Part shown: in pieces, positions 19,101 through 28,517 of the stretch
Numbering within the stretch: the stretch's first letter is position 1
Layout: each line of letters begins with the position of its first letter
Assembly: GCA_021151525.1 (NCBI GenBank)
Contig: JAGKXD010000005.1
Coordinates: forward strand, 24,820-88,819
DNA length: 64,000 nt
From: Cellvibrionaceae bacterium
GTDB lineage: Bacteria; Pseudomonadota; Gammaproteobacteria; Pseudomonadales; Cellvibrionaceae
Direction of reading: 5' to 3'
Translations under genes and position numbers: made by a program
The notes under the pieces: model-generated
Told to the model about the DNA's origin: nothing
Databases searched by the model: none
Seen by the model: only the letters and a program-made list of their open reading frames with translations

Positions 19101-20969
19101 CGGAAGGTTGTAGCTAAGCTGAAAATCGTGAAGCCAAATAACACCATCACTCTTTCTATTAATAGCGTATGGATTTTCAGAAATAACTCGCAGCCCTAAA
19201 TTTTCCAATAAGGGAATCGCATCAGACAGCTCAATTGTTTTGGATTTTCTAAACACCTTAAAACGCACCACGTTAGCTTCAACGCCCACTGGCTGATAGA
19301 AGCTCATCGCAATATCATCAGGCGTAATTAACTCTCCCATTGAGGCTATATCATGCACCGCGGTGCGCGCTTCAAAATGTTCTTTATAGGAAGACGAAAA
19401 TGCATCGCGATACTCGTGCAACAAGCGCACTGCTTTTTCTTCACCAAGCGATTCCGTCAGGGAATTTTGCAAATGATCTTCCCAAGAACGCGAAATCTCA
19501 CGAATTTGGCGTTCCAATTTTTCTTGATTGAATTCCAATGGAAGTTTTGGATCCACTTTGAAAACCAAGTGTACCCGCGCCAAAATAGATTCTGAAAAAT
19601 ACGTATTAAATTCAATCTCCGTTGAATTTATGTTGCTGCCAATAATATCCTGAATGCGTAACCGCATTTGGGTTGTAAACACATCCCGCGGCACATACAC
19701 CAAACAACTGACAAATTTTCCAAACAGATCTTTACGCATAAATAAACGAACCATGTAACGTTCGTTGATTTGTGCAATAGCGGTAACTGTTTCATAAAGC
19801 TCTGAACTATTGCTAAGAAAGAGTTCATCTCGGGGAAAGGTCGTGAGAATTTGCTGAAGCGATTTTCCATCATGGCTTTTTGCATTCAAGCCAGAGCGTT
19901 CAAATACTTTATTGACCTTGTTTCGAATTACTGGAATTTTGCTCGGCACCATGGTGTAGACGTTTGATGTATACAAACCTAAAAAACGTATTTCTCCAAT
20001 TACATCACCACTTTCATTAAATTGCTTTACAACAACATAATCTGAATATGCTTGGCGATGAATACGAGCTCTCACTGCCGATTTCGAAAAAGTTAATACT
20101 TGGGGCGCAAGATGAAACCTTGCCATACCCGGGTTTAAATTATCCGCATCAGCGTAATTAGCCTCCCCGCCTTTGTGCGCAAAAAGCCCTAAACGCTTTT
20201 CAACTTTTTCACGTAAAAATTTTTTCCCGTTGTTTTCACCAAATTCATATTCACTACTACCAAGAAACGTAAAATTATTATCACGCAGCCATGCTAAAAA
20301 TTCCCGACTTTCACCCACGTTTGCCACGGCAGCCGATTTAGTTGCATTGTTTAAGTTTTCTTCCGCAGCCACGACTGCTTGTAACATTAACGGAAAATCA
20401 CTCACCACCCTACTGAGTTCAGCAAGAACCGATTGCAAACTTTGGGTAATATCTTCCAGCTCAGATTTAAGCGTGAGTAAATTAATTTCTAAATAGACGA
20501 AGGCTTCTTTATTACCCGTAACGTCATTGGCATTAAGAATAGCCATCAATTGATGTTGGCTGTCGCGTTGTACATTTAGCACAGTGCTTTTTATGGCGTG
20601 AATAGCAATGTTGCGACGATTGAGTTCAATGCGAATGGAATCCACCAAAAACGGCATGTCGGTTTGATGCACCACTAAAACTGTATGAGGACACACCCAG
20701 CCTTCGGCATCGAGCTTGGGATTAACCAGGCTTACTTTGGGTCTCTGGCCGTCATAGACCTGAATATATCGCCACCATTGGTAAGCACCACCAAAAACAT
20801 CTCCCAAATACCGACCAGCCAATTCATCTAGCGGAAACCGAGAAAAATAGGACTCAATAAACGTTAAAAATCCTGCAAGTTCAGAAGCAGGCAGTTTTTC
20901 GCTGGCAAAATTGCTCAAGTCTTGCACAAATGCGGTTAAGTCTTGAGTAGTGGCTAACTGACTATTCAC
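16104..20969 (-). CDS. gdhB: NAD-dependent glutamate dehydrogenase, 180-kDa class
   Basis: This enzyme deaminates glutamate to 2-oxoglutarate with NAD+, a catabolic and anaplerotic role. At 1621 residues it has the size of the large Bac_GDH family (PF05088), known from Pseudomonas and Streptomyces. The first 700 residues are the long regulatory region with ACT-like folds; the catalytic core follows, with LRGGKVARGGLRWSDR and KNAVIVPNGAKGGFVCK (catalytic Lys), VVGIGDMAGDVFGNG for NAD binding, and a helical C-terminal domain. The frame is intact throughout. It diverges from the moxR operon across 256 bases. Confidence 0.97.
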   Translation of the reverse strand: MNSQLATTQDLTAFVQDLSNFASEKLPASELAGFLTFIESYFSRFPLDELAGRYLGDVFGGAYQWWRYIQVYDGQRPKVSLVNPKLDAEGWVCPHTVLVVHQTDMPFLVDSIRIELNRRNIAIHAIKSTVLNVQRDSQHQLMAILNANDVTGNKEAFVYLEINLLTLKSELEDITQSLQSVLAELSRVVSDFPLMLQAVVAAEENLNNATKSAAVANVGESREFLAWLRDNNFTFLGSSEYEFGENNGKKFLREKVEKRLGLFAHKGGEANYADADNLNPGMARFHLAPQVLTFSKSAVRARIHRQAYSDYVVVKQFNESGDVIGEIRFLGLYTSNVYTMVPSKIPVIRNKVNKVFERSGLNAKSHDGKSLQQILTTFPRDELFLSNSSELYETVTAIAQINERYMVRLFMRKDLFGKFVSCLVYVPRDVFTTQMRLRIQDIIGSNINSTEIEFNTYFSESILARVHLVFKVDPKLPLEFNQEKLERQIREISRSWEDHLQNSLTESLGEEKAVRLLHEYRDAFSSSYKEHFEARTAVHDIASMGELITPDDIAMSFYQPVGVEANVVRFKVFRKSKTIELSDAIPLLENLGLRVISENPYAINRKSDGVIWLHDFQLSYNLPGIIDVIRVKDVFQEAFSAAWHKQTVNDSFNKLVLSAELNWREVFVLRAYAGYMHQTLFNFAQHYIADALVNHRNIAQLLIKLFNLKFNPELSVGENARVFEINQLRESINGQLNAVENLNEDRILRRFLVLIDGSLRTNYFQQAEDGNEKNYLSIKLNTRSIPEVPEPRPLYEIYVYSLRVEGVHLRGGKVARGGLRWSDRLQDYRTEVLGLVKAQQVKNAVIVPNGAKGGFVCKQPPLAGGREAVQQEAIACYKVFIRGLLDLTDNLVDGKLVPPKNVVRYDDDDPYLVVAADKGTATFSDIANSISAEYNHWLGDAFASGGSQGYDHKGMGITARGAWISVMRHFREKNINIQDEDFTVVGIGDMAGDVFGNGMLLSEHICLQAAFNHMHIFIDPTPDSAKSVGERKRLFNTPKTTWADYDKSLISNGGGIFNRDAKAISISPEMKKAFGIYEDSLAPNELISALLKAPVDLIWNGGIGTYVKSSSETHAEVGDKANDSLRVNGNELRCKVFGEGGNLGMTQRGRIEYALNGGACNTDFIDNAGGVDCSDHEVNVKILLNEVVSNGDLTPKQRNQLLATMTDNVANLVLKNNYRQTQAISVAEVESLARGAEYRRFMSTLENQKRLNRKLEFLPSDDVLLERQSHSLALTRPELAILISYAKAVLKEDLAAENIADDNYIAKAIEGAFPTRIASEYFAPLYNHRLKREIVATQIANDMVNNMGISFAQRLMESTGATVGEVAKAYITARDVYQMENFISDLKSLDYKIPTKIQYELMINMMRRVRRATRWFLRNRRSNINPAAEVEFFAPAVSMISEQLPTLLLGGQLEELQGQYQRLQESGVPQDIIIRATSASYLFSGLSVAEASRRSNRAMNEVTELYFGISEALSLPWFANQIAHLKVETFWQAMARETYMDDLESQLRSLTISLIKFSTEKSGVAVLLDRWSTQQAVLIHRWKQMVNELQAASSTDFSVFSVALRELLDLAQATQHCDVIQ

Positions 20970-21225
20970 GATAAAGCTCCTTTACATCTGAATGGGTAGC
21001 GCAAGGTATTATTTACGGCTTTGCATTAAGCCTAGCCTAAAAATAGATGTCAGCCCCCATGAGCCGTTCACTCGGCCTTATAAAAATCTTAATTGGCGCA
21101 CTTAGCCTATTGAAAAATAAGGAACTGCCACCAAATGTTGCGGTCTATGCGCGCACCAATGGATGTTATTATTCGGTGATTCTTGAGAACGACTATTTTC
21201 GATTAACCTGAAGGCAATCTTGTTT

Positions 21226-22185
21226 ATGAGTAATTTCCAACAGATTCAAACCTTAAAACTCTGGATGAACGATCAAATTATTGGTCAGGAACACTTGGTA
21301 GAGCGCTTGCTCATCGCCCTCCTTGCCGATGGTCATTTATTAGTCGAAGGCGCCCCCGGTTTGGCTAAAACCAAAGCCATTAAAACGCTATCCCAAGCGA
21401 TAGAAGGTGATTTTCACCGCATTCAATTTACCCCAGATTTACTGCCAGCCGATGTCACGGGTACGGATATCTATCGCCCACAGCAAGGTACATTTGAATT
21501 TCAACCCGGCCCAATTTTTCACAACCTAGTGCTGGCCGATGAAATCAACCGAGCGCCGGCCAAGGTGCAATCGGCGCTGCTGGAAGCCATGGCTGAACGC
21601 CAAGTTTCCGTGGGGAGTAAAACTTACCCGCTTCCAGCCTTGTTTATGGTGATGGCAACCCAGAACCCAATCGAACAGGAAGGAACCTATCCACTTCCTG
21701 AAGCCCAGTTAGACCGTTTCCTTTTACATGTGAATGTGGATTACCCCGATGTAGCTGCCGAGCGTCGCATTTTGCAGTTGGTGCGCAATGAAGCCACAGC
21801 CGCTCCTGCCGCAACGCCCGCTACCATTACTCAAACCACATTAATGGCCGCGCGCAAAGAAATTTTAGAAATTCACATGGCGGCGAGCGTTGAGGAATAC
21901 ATCGTTCAGCTAATTAACGCGACTCGTCGCCCTGAACATTACAGCGTCGAACTTGCTGAGATGTTGGAATATGGCGCAAGCCCCCGCGGCACCATTGCAC
22001 TCGACCGTTGCGCTCGCGCTTACGCATGGCTGCAAGGCAAAGATTTTGTTAGCCCCGACGATGTACAAGCTGTTATTCACGATTGCTTACGCCACCGTTT
22101 AATTTTGAGCTTCGAAGCAGAAGCAAGTGGCATCAACAGCAATAAAGTGATCGATACTTTATTGAGCGCCGTGCCGCTGTCTTAG
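21226..22185 (+). CDS. MoxR-family AAA+ ATPase
   Basis: MoxR ATPases act as chaperones that mature or activate protein complexes, commonly working with VWA-domain partners. The 319-residue product has Walker A GAPGLAKT at 42-49, Walker B LVLADE at 101-106 with the downstream INRAPAKVQSALLEAMAE helix, sensor 1 in VMATQNP and the C-terminal lid with sensor 2 near GASPRGTIAL. The ATG at 21226 was chosen; an in-frame TTG at 21220 is nearer the AAGG motif and cannot be excluded. It is the first gene of the MoxR/Bat operon. Confidence 0.95.
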   Translation: MSNFQQIQTLKLWMNDQIIGQEHLVERLLIALLADGHLLVEGAPGLAKTKAIKTLSQAIEGDFHRIQFTPDLLPADVTGTDIYRPQQGTFEFQPGPIFHNLVLADEINRAPAKVQSALLEAMAERQVSVGSKTYPLPALFMVMATQNPIEQEGTYPLPEAQLDRFLLHVNVDYPDVAAERRILQLVRNEATAAPAATPATITQTTLMAARKEILEIHMAASVEEYIVQLINATRRPEHYSVELAEMLEYGASPRGTIALDRCARAYAWLQGKDFVSPDDVQAVIHDCLRHRLILSFEAEASGINSNKVIDTLLSAVPLS

Positions 22186-22214
22186 TTGCTATTCATTCCA
22201 CATGTTAGGGCTTA

Positions 22215-23174
22215 ATGAAGATGCAACAGACAGGTTTGAAAATTAGCGAACAACTCGCACATTTAAATCCAAAAGGCGCTTATGTTGGGTTAAGCAATTT
22301 ATTGCGTGTGCGTTTTGCCGCGCAAGATTTGCGTTTGTTTGTACCGCGCGCCGTAAAAAGCCAACTCAACGGTGCTGAACGCACTCGTTTTCGCGGGCGC
22401 GGAATGGATTTTGAAGAGGTTCGCCTGTATCAACCCGGCGATGATGTGCGCAGTATAGATTGGCGAGTAACTGCACGCACGCAAGTTCCACATACCAAAC
22501 TCTATCGCGAAGAACGCGAGCGTCCCGTTTTTATTTTAGTCGATCAACGTTCCCCCATGTTTTTTGGCAGCCAGCGCTGTTTCAAATCTGTTCTCGCTGC
22601 GCATATTGGTGCAAACCTCGCGTGGGCTGCATTAAGTAATAGCGATCGCATTGGTGGTTTGGTATTTGGTGATAATACCCAGCGAGATATTCGCCCGCGT
22701 CGGAGCAAGCACGCTGTTTTAGAGTTTTTACATCAACTGCAAGAATTTAATCAGCAATTACGCTCGCCTATAGCGCCACCGGAAAGCACAAAACTCGAAG
22801 CAATTCTCAGCGATGCGCGACGCATGGCAAAACCCGGTTGTGCATTATTTATCGTTAGCGATTTTCACGATTACGATCAATCGTGCGAGCAGCAATTGTT
22901 TGAGCTAGCTCGCCACACTGATGTCACACTCATTCACGTGCTTGATCCTTTGGAAAAACACTTACACAGTAATGCACGTTTAAGTGTGAGCGATGGCGTT
23001 AACCGGCTGCAACTACCAACAAATGATCCAAATTTCCAACAAGCCTATGAAAGTGCTTACAGCAAGCGTTTGGATTTTTTAACACGCAGTGTAAAACGTT
23101 TAAATATCCCCCTGCTTTCATACGCAACCACCGACAATTTGCAGCTCCTGCTGCGTGAACGATTTGCAGCGTAA
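22215..23174 (+). CDS. DUF58 protein of the MoxR/Bat operon
   Basis: DUF58 proteins regularly accompany MoxR and may be adaptors or clients; they carry a degenerate VWA-like fold. The 319-residue product has the family signature at about 59-100: FRGRGMDFEEVRLYQPGDD, then RSIDWRVTARTQ and KLYREERE. The C-terminal half (VFILVDQRSPMFFGS) resembles a VWA domain. A good ribosome binding site (AGGG) precedes the ATG. It lies 29 bases after moxR and 12 before the next gene. Confidence 0.93.
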   Translation: MKMQQTGLKISEQLAHLNPKGAYVGLSNLLRVRFAAQDLRLFVPRAVKSQLNGAERTRFRGRGMDFEEVRLYQPGDDVRSIDWRVTARTQVPHTKLYREERERPVFILVDQRSPMFFGSQRCFKSVLAAHIGANLAWAALSNSDRIGGLVFGDNTQRDIRPRRSKHAVLEFLHQLQEFNQQLRSPIAPPESTKLEAILSDARRMAKPGCALFIVSDFHDYDQSCEQQLFELARHTDVTLIHVLDPLEKHLHSNARLSVSDGVNRLQLPTNDPNFQQAYESAYSKRLDFLTRSVKRLNIPLLSYATTDNLQLLLRERFAA

Positions 23175-23186
23175 AAATAACAGCTT

Positions 23187-23759
23187 ATGAATTCACAAGA
23201 TCCCTCTTTATCAACCACACAAGCAAACCAAGCGCAAGACCCGCTGGCACAGCTTCAGGATATTCACTTGCCCGCTGAAATTGGCATTTGGCCGCCCGCG
23301 TGGGGCTGGTGGGTATTAATTATTCTTATCGCTGTTGTAGTTTATGCAGCAGTATTTTTTTTCAAACGAAAAAAAACACGCAATGCTTACCGCGCTTTGG
23401 CGGAAGCAGAATTAGTTAACATCAACGCTCAATATGGCGCTGATCAAAACTCAGAATACCTGCAAGCGCTTAGCGTTATTTTACGTCGCACTGCGTTGAG
23501 CGGTTTTGGTAAAACTTTTAATGCGAGCCTTAAAGGCAATGAATGGCTTGCATGGCTTGATAATCAATGCGCAAAAACCAATCAACAATTTAGTTTAGGG
23601 GTGGGGACCGCACTCCTAATTGGCCCCTATCAAAAAAGCCCAGAGTTTGATCGCAATACATTGCACAACTTAAGTATGTTGTGGATTAGAGAACACCGCA
23701 ATCAATGGCAGCAATCAAAAAAAGAAACTGCGCATCAAGAGGTTGCCAATCATGTTTGA
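23187..23759 (+). CDS. DUF4381 membrane protein of the MoxR/Bat operon
   Basis: The 190-residue product has one membrane span (about 36-55, WGWWVLIILIAVVVYAAVFFF) after a short N-terminal region with the family pattern LQDIHLPAEIGIWPPA. A basic stop-transfer and a cytoplasmic helical domain (KGNEWLAWLDNQC) follow. This is the usual third member of gammaproteobacterial MoxR/VWA operons. Its 3' end overlaps the next gene by eight bases, implying translational coupling. Confidence 0.9.
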   Translation: MNSQDPSLSTTQANQAQDPLAQLQDIHLPAEIGIWPPAWGWWVLIILIAVVVYAAVFFFKRKKTRNAYRALAEAELVNINAQYGADQNSEYLQALSVILRRTALSGFGKTFNASLKGNEWLAWLDNQCAKTNQQFSLGVGTALLIGPYQKSPEFDRNTLHNLSMLWIREHRNQWQQSKKETAHQEVANHV

Positions 23760-24771
23760 ATTGCAATGGCCTTGGTTGCTCGCGCTACTACCGCTCCCCT
23801 TATTGATTTATTTTCTTCCTGCACAGAAAAAAGACGATGCCGCATTGCGCGTACCTTTTTTTGCACAAGTAAAAAGTATCGAAACCCAAACACATGCGTT
23901 GCGCAGTAAAAAAAGTGCAGGTCTTGTTGCGCTCTGGTTTATTTGGGCTGCATTAGTCTTGGCAGCTGCTAATCCGCAATGGATTGGCGAACCCGTCAGC
24001 ATTCCCAACAGCGGCCGAGATTTATTGATCGCCGTAGATATTTCGGGCAGCATGAAAATTCCTGACATGAAATATCAAGGTCAGGAAATTACACGCCTAA
24101 GTGCAGTAAAAATGGTGGTTGGTGATTTTGTAAAAAATCGTAAGAGTGATCGCTTGGGTTTAGTGTTATTCGGCACCCAAGCTTATCTGCAAGCGCCGCT
24201 CACTTATGATCGTCAAACCGTTAATACATTGCTGCAAGAAACTGAAATTGGATTTGCTGGCGAGCAAACCTCTATTGGTGATGCAATTGGTCTTGCCATA
24301 AAACGTCTGCGCGCACGACCCGATGCTCAACGAGTACTTATCGTTCTCACCGATGGAGCAAATACAGCGGGTGAATTAGAGCCTGTTAAAGCCGCTGAGC
24401 TTGCCGAAAAAGAACACGTAAAAATTTACACCATAGGTTTTGGTGCAGAAGAAATGGAGGTGGATAACGGATTCTTTGGTAAACGCAAAGTAAACCCCTC
24501 TGCCGATTTGGATGAAACGACTATGCGTGCAATTGCCGATAAAACTGGCGGCCAATATTTTCGTGCACGCAGCTTAGAAGAATTAAACGAAGTTCATCAA
24601 GCATTAAATCGCTTGGAACCCATAGATTCAGAAGAAGAAAAATTCCGCCCTATCAAGAGTTTATTTTTCTACCCTCTGGCATTAGCGTTTGTGCTGAGCC
24701 TACTGTGGGCATTATTTTCTGTACTACCTCATTTTCGCCCTCAGCAAAATGCTGAAGGAGTTAACTCATGA
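23752..24771 (+). CDS. BatA-like VWA-domain membrane protein
   Basis: The 339-residue product has two N-terminal membrane helices (about 5-22 and 57-74), a VWA domain beginning with an intact metal-ion-dependent adhesion site DISGSM at 96-101 and containing LTDGANTAGE, and a C-terminal membrane helix (about 305-325). The VWA domain should face the periplasm. The ATG at 23752 gives the expected MFELQWPW start; the upstream in-frame TTG is not needed. It overlaps the next gene by 4 bases (ATGA). Likely roles are envelope stress tolerance or complex assembly, inferred from Bat operons elsewhere. Confidence 0.93.
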   Translation: MFELQWPWLLALLPLPLLIYFLPAQKKDDAALRVPFFAQVKSIETQTHALRSKKSAGLVALWFIWAALVLAAANPQWIGEPVSIPNSGRDLLIAVDISGSMKIPDMKYQGQEITRLSAVKMVVGDFVKNRKSDRLGLVLFGTQAYLQAPLTYDRQTVNTLLQETEIGFAGEQTSIGDAIGLAIKRLRARPDAQRVLIVLTDGANTAGELEPVKAAELAEKEHVKIYTIGFGAEEMEVDNGFFGKRKVNPSADLDETTMRAIADKTGGQYFRARSLEELNEVHQALNRLEPIDSEEEKFRPIKSLFFYPLALAFVLSLLWALFSVLPHFRPQQNAEGVNS

Positions 24772-26735
24772 ATTATTTACATGAACAATTATCGCTAATC
24801 AGCATCCAGTTCCATTGGCTGCGCCCCTATTGGTTACTCGCACTTATCCCCGCGCTTGCTCTGGTCGTTTTTTTGTGGCGACAAAAGCGCGAAGCCTACC
24901 AATGGCAACAACTTGTTGCGCCAGAATTGCTTCCTTTTTTATTAGATGGCAAAACAGTTCAAACCAAAAAATCATTACTGTGGGTTTTATTAGTAACCTG
25001 GATTTTCGGTGCTATAGCAATCGCAGGGCCGTCATGGGTTAAGCGACCCATGCCTGTAGAAAAAAATCAAAATGCACTGGTGATTTTGCTAGACCTCTCC
25101 TACTCAATGATTAGCGAAGATATAAAACCTTCGCGCATTGCACGCGCGCGTTTAAAAATTGCCGATATTTTGCGCGAACGCAAAGATGGCCAAACGGCGT
25201 TAGTTGCCTACGCAGGTGAGGCTCACACGGTAACGCCACTCAGCGATGACAATTCAACTATCCTAAGCTTATTGTCCTCCATGCATCCCAATATTATGCC
25301 GCTACAAGGCAGCAATACCGAAGCAGCTGTTGAACGAGGCATTCAATTGCTACACGATGCCGGTGCAACCCAAGGCGACTTATTACTGGTTACTGACGGC
25401 GTAGTACCAGAAGCTTTCAGTACAATTAAAAGTTTGTTGGCAGGAAAAAAAATTCATTTGAATATTTTAGGTGTAGGCACAACACAACCTGCACCAATTC
25501 CAAGCTCCAACGGTGGATTTCTGAAAGATAACGCAGGAAATATAATTACCACTCAATTGAACAGCAATGAACTCTCACAACTTGCGCAATCACTGGGCAG
25601 CCGGTACCACGAAATTGTCAGCTCCAATAGTGATATCGAATACTTAAAGCCCCGTGAAACTAAAGATGATGCCACTGCTCCGAAGCTCGAACGCGATTTT
25701 GATCAATGGATAGATCAAGGCTATTGGTTAGTTTTTATTTTGCTGCCCGTTGCACTCTTTTGTTTCAGACGCGGAGTTTTATTATCACTACTGCTAATTC
25801 CACTTGTAGGATTCGCCCCCTCACCTAGTTACGCACTGGGTTTGGACGATGTATGGCTTACCAAAGACCAGCAGGCACAACGCGACTTAAAAAATGGCGA
25901 TGCAAAAAAAGCCGCCGAACAATTTGAATCGCAAGAATGGAAAGCCAGCGCCCAGTATCGCGCAGGAGATTATCAAGCTGCCGCTGAATCATTCGCAAAA
26001 ATTGATACAGCTAACGCCCAATACAATCGCGGGAATGCATTAGCAAAAGCCGGTAAGTTGCAAGATGCAATTAAAGCCTATGATGAAGCGCTCAAGCGCG
26101 ACAGCAACTTGGATGATGCAAAAAAAAATCGCGATTTGGTTGAAAAGCTGCTGAAACAGCAAGAACAAAACAAACAAAAGAATGATCAGAACAAGGATAA
26201 CAACGATAAAAATCAGGACGATAAAAAAGACCAACAAGATAAACAAAATCAAAATGATCAAGATCAAAAGCAGAACAAAGACAAACAGGATCAAAAAGAC
26301 GAAAACGAAAAACAGCAAGAATCAAAAAATCAGGATGCAAAAAAAGACCAAGAGCGAAATAGCCAAAGCTCAAGTGGTAACAATGAGCAACAAAAAGAGT
26401 CTGACCAACGCAATTCACAAGCAGCTAGCAGTACTGCTGCCAATCAAGCTCAAGCTGGTCAATCCTCTGCATCTAGTGCTGGCGCACAACCGCAGGCTGC
26501 TCAGGAATCTTCAGCCGCTTCTTCTGCACAATCTGCGCAGCAACAAACGACCATTGATCAAAACAATTTAACTGAAGAGCAGAAACAAGCGCTCGAACAA
26601 TGGTTGCGCCGCGTGCCCGATGACCCAGGTGGTTTACTACGTAATAAATTTAAATATCAGTACGATTTAAATCGCCAGAAGCAGAGAAATGGCGAATTAG
26701 AATCACCAAAAAATAACGCAGATCAACGTTTGTAA
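24768..26735 (+). CDS. BatB/BatC-like fusion: VWA, TPR and charged linker
   Basis: The 655-residue product has two N-terminal membrane helices (about 20-37 and 70-88), a VWA domain (about 105-290) whose metal site reads DLSYSM from Asp109, two more hydrophobic segments near 315-355, TPR repeats (about 374-464) and a low-complexity linker (about 465-600) of Lys/Gln/Asp/Asn followed by Ser/Ala/Gln. A conserved C-terminal motif (LTEEQKQALEQWLRRVPDDP) follows. This joins the roles of BatB and BatC in one chain, an arrangement common in gammaproteobacteria. The VWA site has Tyr in place of the usual Gly in DXSXS, which may be tolerated. Confidence 0.92.
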   Translation: MNYLHEQLSLISIQFHWLRPYWLLALIPALALVVFLWRQKREAYQWQQLVAPELLPFLLDGKTVQTKKSLLWVLLVTWIFGAIAIAGPSWVKRPMPVEKNQNALVILLDLSYSMISEDIKPSRIARARLKIADILRERKDGQTALVAYAGEAHTVTPLSDDNSTILSLLSSMHPNIMPLQGSNTEAAVERGIQLLHDAGATQGDLLLVTDGVVPEAFSTIKSLLAGKKIHLNILGVGTTQPAPIPSSNGGFLKDNAGNIITTQLNSNELSQLAQSLGSRYHEIVSSNSDIEYLKPRETKDDATAPKLERDFDQWIDQGYWLVFILLPVALFCFRRGVLLSLLLIPLVGFAPSPSYALGLDDVWLTKDQQAQRDLKNGDAKKAAEQFESQEWKASAQYRAGDYQAAAESFAKIDTANAQYNRGNALAKAGKLQDAIKAYDEALKRDSNLDDAKKNRDLVEKLLKQQEQNKQKNDQNKDNNDKNQDDKKDQQDKQNQNDQDQKQNKDKQDQKDENEKQQESKNQDAKKDQERNSQSSSGNNEQQKESDQRNSQAASSTAANQAQAGQSSASSAGAQPQAAQESSAASSAQSAQQQTTIDQNNLTEEQKQALEQWLRRVPDDPGGLLRNKFKYQYDLNRQKQRNGELESPKNNADQRL

Positions 26736-26741
26736 TTAAGA

Positions 26742-28484
26742 ATGGCTGTAAAAATTATGATTACCTACAAATTTATGCACCTTTCAATATGCCGCGGCCT
26801 ATTGATGCTTTCCCTCTTCTGCATATCTAGCTTTGCCAGTGCGGGGCAACTCGTTGCCAGCGTTGATCGCGATACTATCGGAATTCAAGAAACCTTTACG
26901 CTAACTATTGCAGCCGATTCGAAAGCAAACGGACAACCTGACACATCTACACTCAAAAATGATTTTGAAATTCTCTCTAACAACGTAAGTCAATTTACTT
27001 CTATATCCAACGCTGGCTCAGAATTTAAGAAAGTTTGGCAACTGACACTTGCCCCAAAACGCGTAGGTGCTTTACTCATTCCATCATTTAATGTTGATGG
27101 TGCAATCAGCGAAGCAATCGAAATTAAAGTATCAAAGCAAAGCCAAACACAAACCACAACGGGTGATGATCAAATACGTGTCGTTGTTGAAACTGACAAA
27201 ACAACTCTCGCCGTACAAGAACAACTTTTAGTAAAAGTGAAATTAATTTCTCAAGTTAATTTAAGCCAAGCTGAAATGCAGCCTTTGGATATTAAGGATG
27301 CCGTTGTCATTCCCCTTTCTGAAAAACCCAAACAATATGTCACCAACATCAATGGCAGGCAGCATTTAATTCTTGAAAGTACTTTCGCGGTATTTCCACA
27401 AAACAGCGGTGAATTAACTATTCCAAGCCTTATTTATTCTGTGTTACCTAACATAGAACGTGACTTATGGAATGACCCTTTCGGGCGCAATCGCAGTAAT
27501 ATTTTGCGCCTTCCTACAGAAGAAAAGAACATTAAGGTAACGGCTGTGCCTACCGCAATGGCAGGAAAAACTTGGCAGCCAGCAAACAATGTCACTCTGC
27601 ATGAAACCTGGAGCGCGAGTCTCGATCATTTAAAAATGGGCGAGCCCATTACCCGCACGATTACCATTGAAGCAGATGGATTAACGGGAGGACAGATTGC
27701 CCCCTTAACCTTTGAAAACATTGAAGGTTTAACGTTTTATCCAGACCAACCTCAAAATGGCGATGCTAAAACCGATAAAGGCATTCAAGGTACACGTACA
27801 GAAACCATGGCAATAATTCCAAATCACGGCGGCGAATTTGTGTTACCCGAAGTTAAAGTGGATTGGTGGGACATTAAAACCCAAAGTATGCAATCTGCAA
27901 CACTTCCGGCTAAAACCTTAAATGTTTTGGGTGGCGCAGCAGCGGCAACGCCTGCGAATCCTCAGCCTATAGATTCAAGCAATGCCACGACCAATAATGC
28001 TCCAGTGGTAGCTACAGAGATTGTTACCAAAACCAATCCATGGCTTTTGGCAACCAGCATTATTTTTGCACTCTTGTCATTTACGCTTTTGATTTATGTG
28101 GTAAACCTGAGGGCAAAACTGAAAGCACTAATTAATGATCAAGATGAGGCCAATGAAGTCATCTCAGCAAAAGAAAAACACATTTGGGATTTGCTAAAAC
28201 ATGCTGCCGCCAATAAAGATGCAATCACACTGCGAAAAACCGTATTAAGTTGGGCAAAGTTTCAATGGCCAACAGAATCCATTCATTCGTTGGATGATGT
28301 AGCAAAACTAGGCGAGAAAATTGAATTGACTCAATCACTCAAAAAATTGGATGAACATCTGTACAGCAATCACCCCAGTGATGATTGGGAGCCGGGTGAA
28401 CTGCTACAACAATTGAATGAATGCAGGAAAGAAAAAAATCAGAAGAAAAAATCTGAGGAATTAAAACCACTTTATAACAATTAA
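26742..28484 (+). CDS. BatD-like periplasmic protein
   Basis: The 580-residue product has a signal peptide (hydrophobic core about 19-33, ending SFASAG), a BatD-type series of beta-sandwich domains starting VASVDRDTIGIQETFTLTI, a membrane helix near 433-453 and a cytoplasmic helical tail. BatD proteins are thought to work with the VWA proteins at the inner membrane. Two starts are possible: ATG at 26742, or ATG at 26757, which shortens the N-region before the signal peptide. It is the last gene of the operon and is followed at once by a terminator. Confidence 0.9.
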   Translation: MAVKIMITYKFMHLSICRGLLMLSLFCISSFASAGQLVASVDRDTIGIQETFTLTIAADSKANGQPDTSTLKNDFEILSNNVSQFTSISNAGSEFKKVWQLTLAPKRVGALLIPSFNVDGAISEAIEIKVSKQSQTQTTTGDDQIRVVVETDKTTLAVQEQLLVKVKLISQVNLSQAEMQPLDIKDAVVIPLSEKPKQYVTNINGRQHLILESTFAVFPQNSGELTIPSLIYSVLPNIERDLWNDPFGRNRSNILRLPTEEKNIKVTAVPTAMAGKTWQPANNVTLHETWSASLDHLKMGEPITRTITIEADGLTGGQIAPLTFENIEGLTFYPDQPQNGDAKTDKGIQGTRTETMAIIPNHGGEFVLPEVKVDWWDIKTQSMQSATLPAKTLNVLGGAAAATPANPQPIDSSNATTNNAPVVATEIVTKTNPWLLATSIIFALLSFTLLIYVVNLRAKLKALINDQDEANEVISAKEKHIWDLLKHAAANKDAITLRKTVLSWAKFQWPTESIHSLDDVAKLGEKIELTQSLKKLDEHLYSNHPSDDWEPGELLQQLNECRKEKNQKKKSEELKPLYNN

Positions 28485-28486
28485 AA

Positions 28487-28511
28487 AAATGGCGCTCAAT
28501 GAGCGCCATTT
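28487..28511. terminator. Bidirectional terminator after the Bat operon
   Basis: An 11-bp stem AAATGGCGCTC/GAGCGCCATTT with an AAT loop lies directly after the batD-like stop codon, with A-run and T-run flanks. It also serves the convergent lipoprotein gene. Confidence 0.93.
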
Positions 28512-28517
28512 TTATGT

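Noticed and set aside
26040..26571. Hydrophobic minus-strand ORFs and a basic plus-strand ORF across the Bat linker
   Set aside because: Produced by the low-complexity Lys/Gln/Asp codons of the linker read in other frames.
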